A DNA stretch of 10,761 nucleotides from Bacilli bacterium (GTDB taxonomy: Bacteria; Bacillota_I; Bacilli_A; RF39; UBA660): the NCBI GenBank assembly GCA_900772435.1, contig CAAHEM010000033.1:1-10761 (forward strand), given 5' to 3'. Position 1 is the first letter of the stretch. Each line of letters starts with the position of its first letter. Positions 1 through 8,012 of this stretch are shown piece after piece. Under the pieces are notes generated by a model, which worked only from the letters and a program-made list of their open reading frames with translations, ran no database searches and was not told the origin of the DNA. The translations under genes and the position numbers were made by a program.

Positions 1-1686
1 AATGTCTCCAACTACATTACCACCAACTGCTAATCCAAAGTCTAATGCCATCTCTCCAGCATTCCACTTTCCAGTCGTTATTCTTGTAGAAACTGCATTC
101 GCTCCTGCTGCTGCAGTATCTAGATAAACATCAGCAGTAGTAAATGTTTTACCAATTGCTTTCTTAAATAAATTCTCATTTATAGTTTTATTAAGTACTT
201 CTTTTGACGCAGTATTTGCAGCAGCTGATGCTCCAGCAGTTCTTAGTTTATTTACTGCACCAACTACATTGCTACCCATCTGACCATATCCATACCATTC
301 AGCAGCTTTACCAACACCACCTAAGTATGAAAGTAAAACTCCTTTAGCATCTTTATTACCAGCAGCAAATTGTTCTTCACCAGTCTTACCTACACCTTCA
401 GTAAATCCAATTGCCGCAGCTACAAATGGAGCAGCAGCACCACCAGTAGCAACAGTAGCAACAGTAGCTCCAACTATCTCAGCAGCCTTAGTAGTTACAT
501 TTTGAACTAATTTAGCCCCTGTACTATCATATTTTAATGCTGATTTTTCATTTATATATTTTCCTAATTCAGTTTGCGTATAGAACATCTTATTTAATTC
601 GCCAACTCTATCAATTTCAACATCAGCCATAGTATCAGCCCACATAGCTTTTGTTGTTGATGTATATTCAGCTCCAGTAACTTTACAATATGCTTTTTTT
701 AGTAAATCAAATGCACCTGTAAAAATTGAATTACCTGTTGTCACAATTATTTCAGCACCATCTATAATATATTCACCTAATTTTAAAACTCCTGATGTTA
801 TAGAATTTTGAACAACAGCGCCTGTAGCTTTTAATTCAACAGCAAAATCTTTTACTTTATTTAAAGCATCTTTATCACCAGAAAATATAGCACTAACAGC
901 TTCTTTTCCACTTTCAAATAAAGTAGCACCAGCAGCTTTTATTGATTCTAAACCAGTTGGTTCAACAAGCCCATTATCAAGCAAATAAGCTCTAAGTTCT
1001 TTATTACTTGATTTTAATGCTTTCTTTTGAGCACTTAATTCATTAATATCTTTACTCAATGCAGCCATCTTCTCTGAATTACTTTTACTTCCAGCTCCAT
1101 GACTTGCCATCATTGTACATATATTTAATTCTGATCTTTTTTCTTTTAAGCTTTCCTCAATCTCGTCTAATTTTGCAAGCCCTGAATTATATTCTTCTAA
1201 CTTTGCATATGGCTCATAAGCAGCTATTACTTGTTTTTCATAATCAGTTAATTCACTTTGATTTTTACTTTTTGCTTCGTTATATATTTTCTTTAATTCT
1301 TCTAGCATTAAAGCATAATCAGTTTCACTCATCTCTTCTCCAAATCCATTTGACATTTGTGAATCTAGACTAGCAAAAAGTGCTGCATTTGATGAATCAA
1401 TTCTCTCTAGTGTCTCTTTAAACTTAACCATATTTCTATATAATATATCTAAGTCAGCTCTCATTTTTGTTGCTTTTGATTTTGCACTAGAAAATGAACA
1501 TCCAACACTTGATACAAGTGACTCATCTACCGCCATTACACTTGATTTAAATGAATCTAATGATGAATTTAATTGTTCTAGCAATTTATAACCAACATAA
1601 AAACTCTCGGCATTTACATCCATGTCGCTTAATCCGCCACTACTTCTTCCTCCTGAATCAGCCATCATAGTAGTATTCATCGCCAT
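1..1686 (-). CDS. LXG-like type VII secretion toxin, N-terminal part (truncated by window edge)
   Basis: The frame is open without a stop for 562 codons, from ATG at 1686 to the window edge, so the C-terminal end is missing. AGGTGA at 1693-1698 sits 6 bases before this ATG and directly after the stop of the DUF4176 gene, which favours it over the ATG at 1680. Residues about 20-110 look fully helical. Residues about 127-250 are charged, heptad-like coiled coil (LEELKKIYNEA, LDEIEESLKEKRSEL). Residues about 420-450 are an Ala/Gly-rich hydrophobic stretch (TVATVATGGAAAPFVAAAIG), followed by further Gly/Ala helices. This layout (helical export domain, coiled coil, hydrophobic linker, then a variable toxin tip) is that of LXG polymorphic toxins secreted by T7SSb, and the two small genes upstream are typical LXG partners. 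No exact LXG signature was recognised, so the family call rests on architecture and context. The toxic activity cannot be seen. Confidence 0.72.
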   Translation of the reverse strand, partial: MAMNTTMMADSGGRSSGGLSDMDVNAESFYVGYKLLEQLNSSLDSFKSSVMAVDESLVSSVGCSFSSAKSKATKMRADLDILYRNMVKFKETLERIDSSNAALFASLDSQMSNGFGEEMSETDYALMLEELKKIYNEAKSKNQSELTDYEKQVIAAYEPYAKLEEYNSGLAKLDEIEESLKEKRSELNICTMMASHGAGSKSNSEKMAALSKDINELSAQKKALKSSNKELRAYLLDNGLVEPTGLESIKAAGATLFESGKEAVSAIFSGDKDALNKVKDFAVELKATGAVVQNSITSGVLKLGEYIIDGAEIIVTTGNSIFTGAFDLLKKAYCKVTGAEYTSTTKAMWADTMADVEIDRVGELNKMFYTQTELGKYINEKSALKYDSTGAKLVQNVTTKAAEIVGATVATVATGGAAAPFVAAAIGFTEGVGKTGEEQFAAGNKDAKGVLLSYLGGVGKAAEWYGYGQMGSNVVGAVNKLRTAGASAAANTASKEVLNKTINENLFKKAIGKTFTTADVYLDTAAAGANAVSTRITTGKWNAGEMALDFGLAVGGNVVGDI

Positions 1687-1701
1687 TTATCTTCACCTAC
1701 T

Positions 1702-1974
1702 TTATTGTTGATTATTTATTGCTTTTTTTAATTCTTCTTTAAATTTCTTTTCTTCTTCATCTACATAACCAATAAAATATATTTTATCTATTTGGTCATG
1801 ATTAAAAACACAATTCTCTTCTGAAGATAATACTCCTTCTGGATATAAACATCCTGAATAATCATATATTACATTTCCATCTGTTTTAATATAAAACCCT
1901 GTTACCATTAATCTCTTTTTTGCATTTTTTAATAATACCACACTTCCTACTGGTAAATATTTTTCAGTATTCAT
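1702..1974 (-). CDS. DUF4176 family protein, LXG-toxin export partner
   Basis: A 90-residue protein that I recognise as DUF4176 from its conserved pattern: LPVGSVVLLKNAKKRLMVTG at residues 7-26, the YDYSGCLYPEG block at about 37-47, and the FNHDQIDKIYFIGYVDEEE block at about 57-75. The tail is charged and helical. It has no signal peptide or membrane segment, so it is presumably cytosolic. DUF4176 genes are commonly found beside LXG toxin genes in Firmicutes T7SS loci, and in streptococci members are implicated in toxin export, probably as chaperones or adaptors. Here it lies 15 bases upstream of the toxin gene and 24 bases after the coiled-coil gene, inside one operon. A strong ribosome site (AAAGGAG, 1984-1990) precedes ATG 1974. 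The family call is firm; the adaptor role is inferred from context. Confidence 0.88.
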   Translation of the reverse strand: MNTEKYLPVGSVVLLKNAKKRLMVTGFYIKTDGNVIYDYSGCLYPEGVLSSEENCVFNHDQIDKIYFIGYVDEEEKKFKEELKKAINNQQ

Positions 1975-1998
1975 TTCTTCCTTCTCCTTTACTTACTT

Positions 1999-2340
1999 CT
2001 AATTTATTTGCATTTGCGCTTCTTTTCTTCTCTTTTCAAGTTCTGCTTCTTTTCTTCTTTCTTCCTGTATCATATGTTCTAACTGACTTATCTTGTTATT
2101 TGCTTTTGTTATTACAGTTGAACATTCACTTCTTATATCACTCAAAGCTTTTATTGATTCCTTTAGTTTCCCTTTATCATATTCTTCTTTATTTACTATT
2201 ACTTCTTTTGTATATGTTGTTATTTCTTGTAAAGAACTACTTAAAGAGTCACTAGATGAAATTATATTATTTAGCTGTGTTATCAACGCTTTTAATTCTC
2301 TTATCCTTGCCTGCATCCCAGGTATATTACTATATGACAC
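1999..2340 (-). CDS. Small coiled-coil T7SS partner (YwqH/DUF5082 or Lap-like)
   Basis: An all-helical protein of about 113 residues, with no signal peptide and no tryptophan. The N-terminal part (SNIPGMQARIRELKALITQL) leads into a Ser-rich turn. A long amphipathic helix follows, and the extremely charged C-terminus (EERRKEAELEKRRKEAQ) looks like coiled coil. This matches the style of the small helical proteins encoded before LXG toxins, such as B. subtilis YwqH (DUF5082) or streptococcal Lap proteins, which bind the toxin's helical N-terminus. Family assignment is by architecture and position, not by a diagnostic motif. The frame could start at GTG 2358, but that codon has no ribosome site and lies in a hairpin arm. 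GTG 2340 has AGAGGA upstream (2350-2355) and is preferred. The gene is followed after 24 bases by the DUF4176 gene. Confidence 0.7.
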   Translation of the reverse strand: MSYSNIPGMQARIRELKALITQLNNIISSSDSLSSSLQEITTYTKEVIVNKEEYDKGKLKESIKALSDIRSECSTVITKANNKISQLEHMIQEERRKEAELEKRRKEAQMQIN

Positions 2341-2349
2341 TTTATCACA

Positions 2350-2355
2350 TCCTCT
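2350..2355 (-). promoter_or_regulatory. Ribosome binding site deciding a GTG start
   Basis: AGAGGA lies 9 bases before GTG 2340. The in-frame alternative GTG 2358 is upstream of this site and has only TTTAAGAA before it, so it is unlikely to be used. An ATG at 2350 is out of frame. The site lies immediately beyond the closing arm of the long hairpin at 2359-2396, so folding could affect its access. Confidence 0.5.
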
Positions 2356-2358
2356 CAC

Positions 2359-2396
2359 TTCTTAAATAGAATAAACTTTTTTATTCTACTTAAGAA
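2359..2396 (-). promoter_or_regulatory. Long intergenic hairpin before the coiled-coil partner gene
   Basis: On the minus-strand transcript the arm 2380-2396 pairs with 2359-2375 around a four-base AAAG loop (2376-2379). This gives 17 pairs, with a single G-U wobble (G2389 with U2366). On the plus strand that position would be a C/A mismatch, so the structure is better as minus-strand RNA. No U-run follows, so it is not a standard terminator. It may stabilise or mark a processing end of the mRNA, or control translation of the next gene. Confidence 0.6.
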
Positions 2397-2397
2397 A

Positions 2398-2418
2398 TAA
2401 GAAGCATTTTGCTTCTTA
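2398..2418 (-). terminator. Hairpin at the end of the tandem WXG100 gene (weak terminator or processing site)
   Basis: Nine perfect pairs, TAAGAAGCA with TGCTTCTTA, close a three-base loop. The 5' arm contains the stop codon of the WXG100-like gene (2416-2418). Only ATTTCTT follows, a poor U-tract, so termination is probably partial. Together with the next hairpin it could raise the level of the WXG100-like mRNA relative to the downstream toxin genes. Confidence 0.45.
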
Positions 2419-3033
2419 AAATGTATAGTTTTGTAATGCTGTTGCAATACTTGTTGATACTTGTGATAGTATCTCTTTATATTGATTTGAATTTGCTATA
2501 AAGCTATCAAATGCTTGTACTGCATTATCTCTTCCTGTTCCTACTGTCCAGTTTTCCATAATTGAATTATAGTATTTTGATACTTCTGAAATAAATCCAT
2601 CCATGCTATTATTAGCTGCATCGATTTTTGCTTTTCCATTATTTGCTTCTGGTGTGATATTAATTGTATCTCTTGTATCGCTATAATCTTCCATTACTGT
2701 TTTAGTGTCACAATTTATTACACTTAATGTTTCTAATCCTGCACCATTTGCATTTTGAATATCTCTATAATTACTTGCTATTTTTGAAGAGTCCATTGCT
2801 AGTTGAGCTAGTGCATTTCTTATGCCTACTAATGCATTATGTACGCTTACTACATTTTGAATTTGTACTCCTGCATCTTTTCCTTCCCAACAACTCTTTA
2901 GTGTTTGAATTCCGCTATTTAAATTATTAATTAATGTCTCAGCACTTGTATCTACGCCTCCAATTACTACATTATTATATAATGCCATAGCATCATCGTG
3001 TAATGTTTGTACACTATTCACTTTATGATTCAT
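2416..3033 (-). CDS. Tandem WXG100-like T7SS substrate (205 aa)
   Basis: WXG100 proteins are about 100-residue helical hairpins with a W-x-G turn that pair up and are secreted through EssC. This protein is about twice that size. Its first half has a helix up to about residue 48, a perfect WEG turn at residues 49-51, and a second helix to about 93. A linker of about 45 residues contains a Pro and two Asp-rich turns. The second half has a helix at about 143-161, a variant turn WTVG at 162-165, and a final helix ending at the C-terminus. It looks like a covalent WXG100 dimer. No canonical YxxxD/E export motif was found. There is no signal peptide. It has the strongest ribosome site in the window (AGGAGGT, 3039-3045, 5 bases before ATG) and is the first gene after the essC terminator. 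A role as an EsxA equivalent or co-secreted partner is inferred. Confidence 0.78.
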   Translation of the reverse strand: MNHKVNSVQTLHDDAMALYNNVVIGGVDTSAETLINNLNSGIQTLKSCWEGKDAGVQIQNVVSVHNALVGIRNALAQLAMDSSKIASNYRDIQNANGAGLETLSVINCDTKTVMEDYSDTRDTINITPEANNGKAKIDAANNSMDGFISEVSKYYNSIMENWTVGTGRDNAVQAFDSFIANSNQYKEILSQVSTSIATALQNYTF

Positions 3034-3051
3034 ATCTTACCTCCTATCATC

Positions 3052-3057
3052 AATATA
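3052..3057 (-). promoter_or_regulatory. Candidate -10 box for the WXG100-toxin operon
   Basis: TATATT preceded by TG and one base forms an extended -10 element. It lies 18 bases upstream of ATG 3033, just above the AGGAGGT ribosome site. No convincing -35 box is seen at the right distance (only TTTTAA). A promoter is expected here because a terminator separates this operon from essC, but the exact site is uncertain and the leader would be very short. Confidence 0.3.
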
Positions 3058-3116
3058 TCACATCAGCATATAAATTAAAAGAAATTTTACATATTTTTGA
3101 TGCTTTTTTTATAAAT

Positions 3117-3137
3117 AAAAAAGTGTTAACACACTTT
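3117..3137 (-). terminator. Rho-independent terminator after essC
   Basis: Immediately after the essC stop codon, AAAGTGT (3131-3137) pairs with ACACTTT (3120-3126) over a GTTA loop. It is followed by further Ts and an AT-rich run. The stem has seven pairs and is weak in GC, but its position one base past the stop and its T-run support a terminator for the minus strand. Confidence 0.65.
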
Positions 3138-3138
3138 C

Positions 3139-6100
3139 TTATTTAATTTCATTTATTAGTTTAATAATAGATGGAACACCTTTCTTTATTAAGATACCAT
3201 ACTCATTATCAATAGTAGCAATTCCTGAAGGTTGTATAGTCATTTTAAGTACAAATTGTTGTGTAACTCCACTTCCTATCCATAATCCTTCACTAGTATT
3301 AACAACTTTCTTATACCAATCTTCATACTCATACTTCTTAAATGCAGATGGTATATCAATAAATACAAAATTAATCTTCAATGCATCTAAATTATTACTC
3401 ATAATATCCTTAAATATAGTTTTATGACTATCATCAAGTTTAGAATAAAACTTTTCAAAATTAACTATAACAACTAATAGATTTCTAACATTCTTAAGAG
3501 ATCTAGTATTCATATTATTTTCATTTAATATTTTTTGTATACTATCATCATTCACTTTTAAAGAATCTATAAATCCATTAAAATCATTATTTATAAATTG
3601 AATATTAGAGTTAAAGTTTTCAAAGAAATTAGCTCCATCAACAACTACTTTATCAAATGTATTATTTAATTCTAAAACTTTTAAATAATTATTTAAAAAT
3701 GGTCTAATATTTTCTATTTCATCTGATGAAATAATATTAACAACATTCTTACTATAATCATACACAGAAGATAACAAGTTATCTTTTGTAAGACCTAAAG
3801 GTATAGAATTAATTCCAAGATATTTATTAGTAAAGCCATCTAATTTAATAATATCAGGCATTACAGGTATTTTCTTCGCTTTTTTAACACCATTTTGTTC
3901 TAGACTAGTAATTAATTCTTTTATATTATTAAACACATTTTCAGGTTCACTAATAAATGCAGTTTGAAATTCACAAACTTTATCAAGTTTAACTAAGCCT
4001 CTTCCTAAAGAGTTAGTTGGAATTATACCATTTGTTTTACCTAATATATCTCTATATTCGTTATCATTATTTAATTGTAAACACAATAATTGTTTACAAC
4101 TTTGAGCAATTTTAAATTTAACAGTATTTTGACTTACAGTTGTTATAACAAAATTAATACCATATTTCGAACCTTCTCTAATAACTGGAATTATTTTTTC
4201 AGTTAAATCCATATATACTTCACTCATAACTTCAACTGAATTAATAATAACTACAATATTAGCTAAACTTCTTCCACTTAATTTAATATAATCTTGATAA
4301 TTACCATTATAAGACATAAATAATTTCTTACGTTTATCCATTTCACTAGTAATCATCTTTATAAAGTTCTCTAGTTTCTCATCATCACCGTTTACAATAA
4401 CATTACCAACTTGAGGAGCATCACCAAAATTCATTAATGTCTCAGCACCAAAATCAAGTAAATATAAATTAATTTCGGAAGTATCATAAGTCATAATAGT
4501 AGAATAAATTAAGCTTTGTAAGAACTCATCTTTACCACTATCATTCATTCCATATAATAAGACATTTCCATTTTGAGTTATAGGCAATGTTAATAATCCT
4601 TGTCTTTGATTCTCAGGATCATCATATTCACCAATAATAGGATTAATATTAAATTTAGTCTTTTGATAATTATATTTTGTATATAAATCTCTAATATAAA
4701 TATTAGCTGGTATTTTATCTAACCATAACTGATTAACTTTTAAATCTAAGTCTTTAGAAATACTAATTAAATATTTTAAAATATTAGTAAGTTCCTCTCC
4801 TTCAGATTTTATAGTTCTTTTAGCTATAGAATTATATATACTCTTATTTACTTCACCAATATTATCTATAAAATATAAATTCTTATCAATCGGTTTTTTA
4901 TACTCTTTGCTTGGATAGTATTGTGCTCCCGCCCAAGCAGATTGTCCCATAGCAAAGTATTCATTATATCCTACTTGTAAATAGAATCTTCCTACATTTT
5001 TTAATTCAGCAGCATCTGCTCTTTTAATCATTTCCATACTATCTTGTTTATCTTGAACTTTTAAACAAATTTTAAATTTACTATTACTCCAAATTTGAGC
5101 ATCTACTACACCTGTAGGTTTTTGCGTAGCAAGTATTAAGTGAACTCCAAGTGAACGTCCTATACGAGCAGTACTAATTAAATCATCCATAAAGTCTGGT
5201 TGTTGATCTTTAAGTTCAGCAAACTCATCACAAACAATAATTAAATGTGGAATTGGTTCATCAATTATACCTTCCCTATATAATTTTTGATATTTATATA
5301 TATCTACAGTACTTTCACCTAAACTATCTCTTACTTCATTAAATTTAGTTTGTCTTCTTCTAAGCTCACTATTTATACTTGAAAGAGCTCTATTAATTTC
5401 AGCTTTATCTAAATTGGTAATTGTACCAACTACATGAGGTAATTTTTCTCCTGTTTCACTATTTACAAAAGCACCAGCAAGTCCTCCACCTTTATAATCA
5501 ATTAGAACAAAAGCAACTTCTTCAGGGCTATAATTTACAGCCATAGATAATACATATGTAATAATAAATTCTGATTTACCACTACCAGTCATACCAGCAA
5601 CTAAACCATGTGGTCCATGTTGTTTCTCATGTAAATCTAAAAGAAATAAATCACCAGTTTCACCAATACCAATTTCAGTCTTTAAAGATTTAGTAGAATC
5701 ATTATTTTTCCATCTATTTAAAGCATTTAATTGTTCAACTTGTCCAACACCATAAAGTTCTAAAAAAGATATAGAATTAGGCATACTCTTTGATACATTA
5801 TCTATATAAATAGGAGTATTCTCTAAAACATCCATACACTTATTCATATTATAATTATTTGTAATTTCATTATAAAATCTAATCTTAGCACTACTATCAG
5901 ATGAAATAATAACAGATGTTTTCTCTCCAATAGTAATAAAATCAGTTACCTGACTTGGTAATTTAGATAATTTCTCTTCAAGTATTAAAATACTAAATCC
6001 TAAATTTTTCTTTTCTTCTAAAATATTTTCTACTAATTTAATTTTTCTAGCTGAATCAATATCATCAATTAATATTAAATAATAATTATTAAATTTAGAA

Positions 6101-7698
6101 TAATCACGTCCAGTTTCAGCAACGTTATCCATTAATGATTTTCTATTTTCAAATATTTGATTTAAATAATTTGATACTTCTTGCATTTCTTCAGTATTAG
6201 TAGCGAAATATCTAATACTTTTATCTTCTGAAAAACAATATGGCGATTCTTTCATGTAATTCCAACGTTTTGATTTCTTTTTATCAGAAAAAACTACAAC
6301 TTTTAATTTATCATAACTATAAAATGAAAAAAATTGTAATAATAGATTATTAGTAAAATCCACGTAATTAGGATAAATACCACTTATCGCAGTTTTATTA
6401 TTTTCTGAAAATGAATATCCTATAGGTACACCATCAATATATTTAAAATTATTAATTAGTGTATCTAATAAATTTCTTAAATTATCATCTTCTAAAGTAA
6501 AATCTTCTTTTTGATAAGATATTTTTGCTTTAAAATCAACTTCTCCAGAACCAATTCTACAAGTTAAAAAATCATTTTGTTCCATTTTTCTAGACCATAA
6601 AGTTCTTCTTTTATTTAATATCATATCATAACAAGTATCACATGATATTAAATTTTCTTCATATATTCTTTTTTGTAAATCATATTCTCTATAAAGTTCT
6701 TTTCTTTTCTTTTCTAAATAGCTTTTATATTTTTCTTGTCTTTCCTCTTCTCTTTTTTTCTTAGTCTTTGCCTCATATTTTTTAGTTAAGAATGGCCACA
6801 CAAGCATAGACATAAACATAGCCAAAGAAATAATAAGTGTTGGCAATATTTGCCCAAAAGTTTTCTCACCACTTCCATATTGAGCAAAAGAAGTAGAAAG
6901 TGTAACCATAGAACTTGCCCCCATAGTTAACATAGGACCTAAAGTATAAATTAAAGGTATTTCTTGAGAAACTTCTTTTTTAGGTGGAGAATCTATACTC
7001 ATATCAAATTCTTCTATTTCTCTTTTAATTCTAGGAGATATTAAAAAATAATCTTCATCTTTATAAATCTTATCATTTGATATTTCTTCATCTTCTACCT
7101 TATCGTCAAGTACTATATTATCAACAGCTATAGAACATCCAATATTTAAATTATTAAAAGGATTATTCATAAAAAAATGTGTAGTAGTAACAACTAATCT
7201 AAAACCATTAACATTTATTTCATCCCCCGGATTAAGAATAACTTCAGTTTCAGTAATCTTACTATTGTTTAAATAAACATTAGAGTTTTGATTAACAGTA
7301 ATTTTCCAACTGTCATTAATTTTATCTAAAGTATATTCTTTATCTTTAAAATGATCAGAAGGTATAGATAAATTATTTTGATTAGAAGTACCAAATTGAA
7401 CTTTTGGTGATTCGACTTTATATCTAGAAAAAGAATTATCTACAAGCCAATCAGCAAATAATAAATATTTATCATTATCTTTTACCACTTCATAATATGT
7501 TTTATTCTTTAATGTTATTTCTTCACTGCCACCATTAATCTTAACATTTTCACTTCCACTAATAATCCATTCATTATTTTCACTCTTAATATTTATAATA
7601 TTTTCATCATTACTATTAGACATCCAAAAATTACCAATCTTTTTCAAAGGCAAAATAAATCTAATAATTTCATTATCACCAAATAAATATAAATTCAT
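3139..7698 (-). CDS. essC: EssC, FtsK/SpoIIIE-type ATPase of type VIIb secretion
   Basis: A membrane motor of T7SSb that recognises and translocates WXG100 and LXG substrates. Its 1519 residues match the usual EssC/YukB size. Residues about 1-180 form two FHA-like beta domains (VQFGTSNQNN around 100-109). Two membrane helices lie within about 247-303. ATPase domain 1 has a perfect Walker A, GMTGSGKS (702-709), and Walker B LIIVCDE with D824 and E825, followed by the family block ILATQKPTG and a QSAWAGAQYYPS element. Domain 2 has a degenerate Walker A, GMNDSGKD (1050-1057), and an Asn at 1153 where Walker B Asp is usual. Domain 3 (about 1290-1519) lacks Walker A; IISSDE (1322-1327) occupies the place. 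The start is ATG 7698 with AGGAG 8 bases upstream. It follows esaB by 11 bases. The family call is certain; loss of ATP hydrolysis in domains 2 and 3 is inferred. Confidence 0.97.
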   Translation of the reverse strand: MNLYLFGDNEIIRFILPLKKIGNFWMSNSNDENIINIKSENNEWIISGSENVKINGGSEEITLKNKTYYEVVKDNDKYLLFADWLVDNSFSRYKVESPKVQFGTSNQNNLSIPSDHFKDKEYTLDKINDSWKITVNQNSNVYLNNSKITETEVILNPGDEINVNGFRLVVTTTHFFMNNPFNNLNIGCSIAVDNIVLDDKVEDEEISNDKIYKDEDYFLISPRIKREIEEFDMSIDSPPKKEVSQEIPLIYTLGPMLTMGASSMVTLSTSFAQYGSGEKTFGQILPTLIISLAMFMSMLVWPFLTKKYEAKTKKKREEERQEKYKSYLEKKRKELYREYDLQKRIYEENLISCDTCYDMILNKRRTLWSRKMEQNDFLTCRIGSGEVDFKAKISYQKEDFTLEDDNLRNLLDTLINNFKYIDGVPIGYSFSENNKTAISGIYPNYVDFTNNLLLQFFSFYSYDKLKVVVFSDKKKSKRWNYMKESPYCFSEDKSIRYFATNTEEMQEVSNYLNQIFENRKSLMDNVAETGRDYSKFNNYYLILIDDIDSARKIKLVENILEEKKNLGFSILILEEKLSKLPSQVTDFITIGEKTSVIISSDSSAKIRFYNEITNNYNMNKCMDVLENTPIYIDNVSKSMPNSISFLELYGVGQVEQLNALNRWKNNDSTKSLKTEIGIGETGDLFLLDLHEKQHGPHGLVAGMTGSGKSEFIITYVLSMAVNYSPEEVAFVLIDYKGGGLAGAFVNSETGEKLPHVVGTITNLDKAEINRALSSINSELRRRQTKFNEVRDSLGESTVDIYKYQKLYREGIIDEPIPHLIIVCDEFAELKDQQPDFMDDLISTARIGRSLGVHLILATQKPTGVVDAQIWSNSKFKICLKVQDKQDSMEMIKRADAAELKNVGRFYLQVGYNEYFAMGQSAWAGAQYYPSKEYKKPIDKNLYFIDNIGEVNKSIYNSIAKRTIKSEGEELTNILKYLISISKDLDLKVNQLWLDKIPANIYIRDLYTKYNYQKTKFNINPIIGEYDDPENQRQGLLTLPITQNGNVLLYGMNDSGKDEFLQSLIYSTIMTYDTSEINLYLLDFGAETLMNFGDAPQVGNVIVNGDDEKLENFIKMITSEMDKRKKLFMSYNGNYQDYIKLSGRSLANIVVIINSVEVMSEVYMDLTEKIIPVIREGSKYGINFVITTVSQNTVKFKIAQSCKQLLCLQLNNDNEYRDILGKTNGIIPTNSLGRGLVKLDKVCEFQTAFISEPENVFNNIKELITSLEQNGVKKAKKIPVMPDIIKLDGFTNKYLGINSIPLGLTKDNLLSSVYDYSKNVVNIISSDEIENIRPFLNNYLKVLELNNTFDKVVVDGANFFENFNSNIQFINNDFNGFIDSLKVNDDSIQKILNENNMNTRSLKNVRNLLVVIVNFEKFYSKLDDSHKTIFKDIMSNNLDALKINFVFIDIPSAFKKYEYEDWYKKVVNTSEGLWIGSGVTQQFVLKMTIQPSGIATIDNEYGILIKKGVPSIIKLINEIK

Positions 7699-7706
7699 AA
7701 TAACAA

Positions 7707-7711
7707 CTCCT
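7707..7711 (-). promoter_or_regulatory. essC ribosome site overlapping the esaB stop codon
   Basis: AGGAG lies 8 bases before the essC ATG and shares bases with the TAG stop of esaB (7710-7712). This arrangement favours translational coupling, with ribosomes ending esaB reloading on essC. Confidence 0.7.
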
Positions 7712-7955
7712 ATAACAATAATAAATGTGTGCCATTAACTATATCAGTATCTCTTATTATTGTATTATTTTTATAATATTGTCCATTTTGAACATTTATT
7801 AAGATAATATTTCTTGAAAAATCTATAGAGTCAAACATTGTATTATTAAGTAATCTAGTGATATTACCTATTTTTTCATTAACAGGTATAAATAATTCAT
7901 AATTATCATTTAAAGATAAAATACTAAGTCTAATTAACACTTTATTCTCGTACAT
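7710..7955 (-). CDS. esaB: EsaB/YukD ubiquitin-like T7SS protein
   Basis: An 81-residue cytosolic protein of the YukD/EsaB family, which adopts a ubiquitin-like fold and is needed for, or regulates, T7SSb activity. What can be seen: an N-terminal beta-hairpin pattern (KVLIRLSILSLNDNYELFIP), then the helix region IGNITRLLNNTM, then the late strands YYKNNTIIRDTDI and a C-terminal hydrophobic end, GTHLLLL, typical of the family. It is the first gene of the esaB-essC unit, lying after a promoter candidate and 11 bases before essC. AGGTGA (7960-7965) is 4 bases before ATG 7955. The small size and position beside essC make the call strong. Confidence 0.9.
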   Translation of the reverse strand: MYENKVLIRLSILSLNDNYELFIPVNEKIGNITRLLNNTMFDSIDFSRNIILINVQNGQYYKNNTIIRDTDIVNGTHLLLL

Positions 7956-7984
7956 ATTTTCACCTACTATGCTAATATAATTTT

Positions 7985-8012
7985 ATAATATTTTAACCTA
8001 TTTGTAAATCAA
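7985..8012 (-). promoter_or_regulatory. Candidate promoter of esaB-essC
   Basis: The -35-like TTGATT (8007-8012) and -10-like TATTAT (7985-7990) are 16 bases apart. They lie about 30 bases upstream of the esaB start, in the only gap before this unit. The -35 box shares its first bases with the T-run of the preceding terminator. The surrounding DNA is so AT-rich that other -10 boxes are possible (for example TATAAA just downstream). Confidence 0.5.

Noticed and set aside
1059..2365. Open frames on the plus strand here (1059-1373, 1920-2255 and 2093-2365)
   Set aside because: They lie opposite clear minus-strand genes, have low-complexity Leu/Phe/Tyr-rich translations and lack ribosome sites.
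2727..2930. Plus-strand open frame opposite the tandem WXG100 gene
   Set aside because: It lies wholly inside a well-supported minus-strand gene and encodes a His/Leu/Tyr-rich chain typical of antisense AT-rich DNA.
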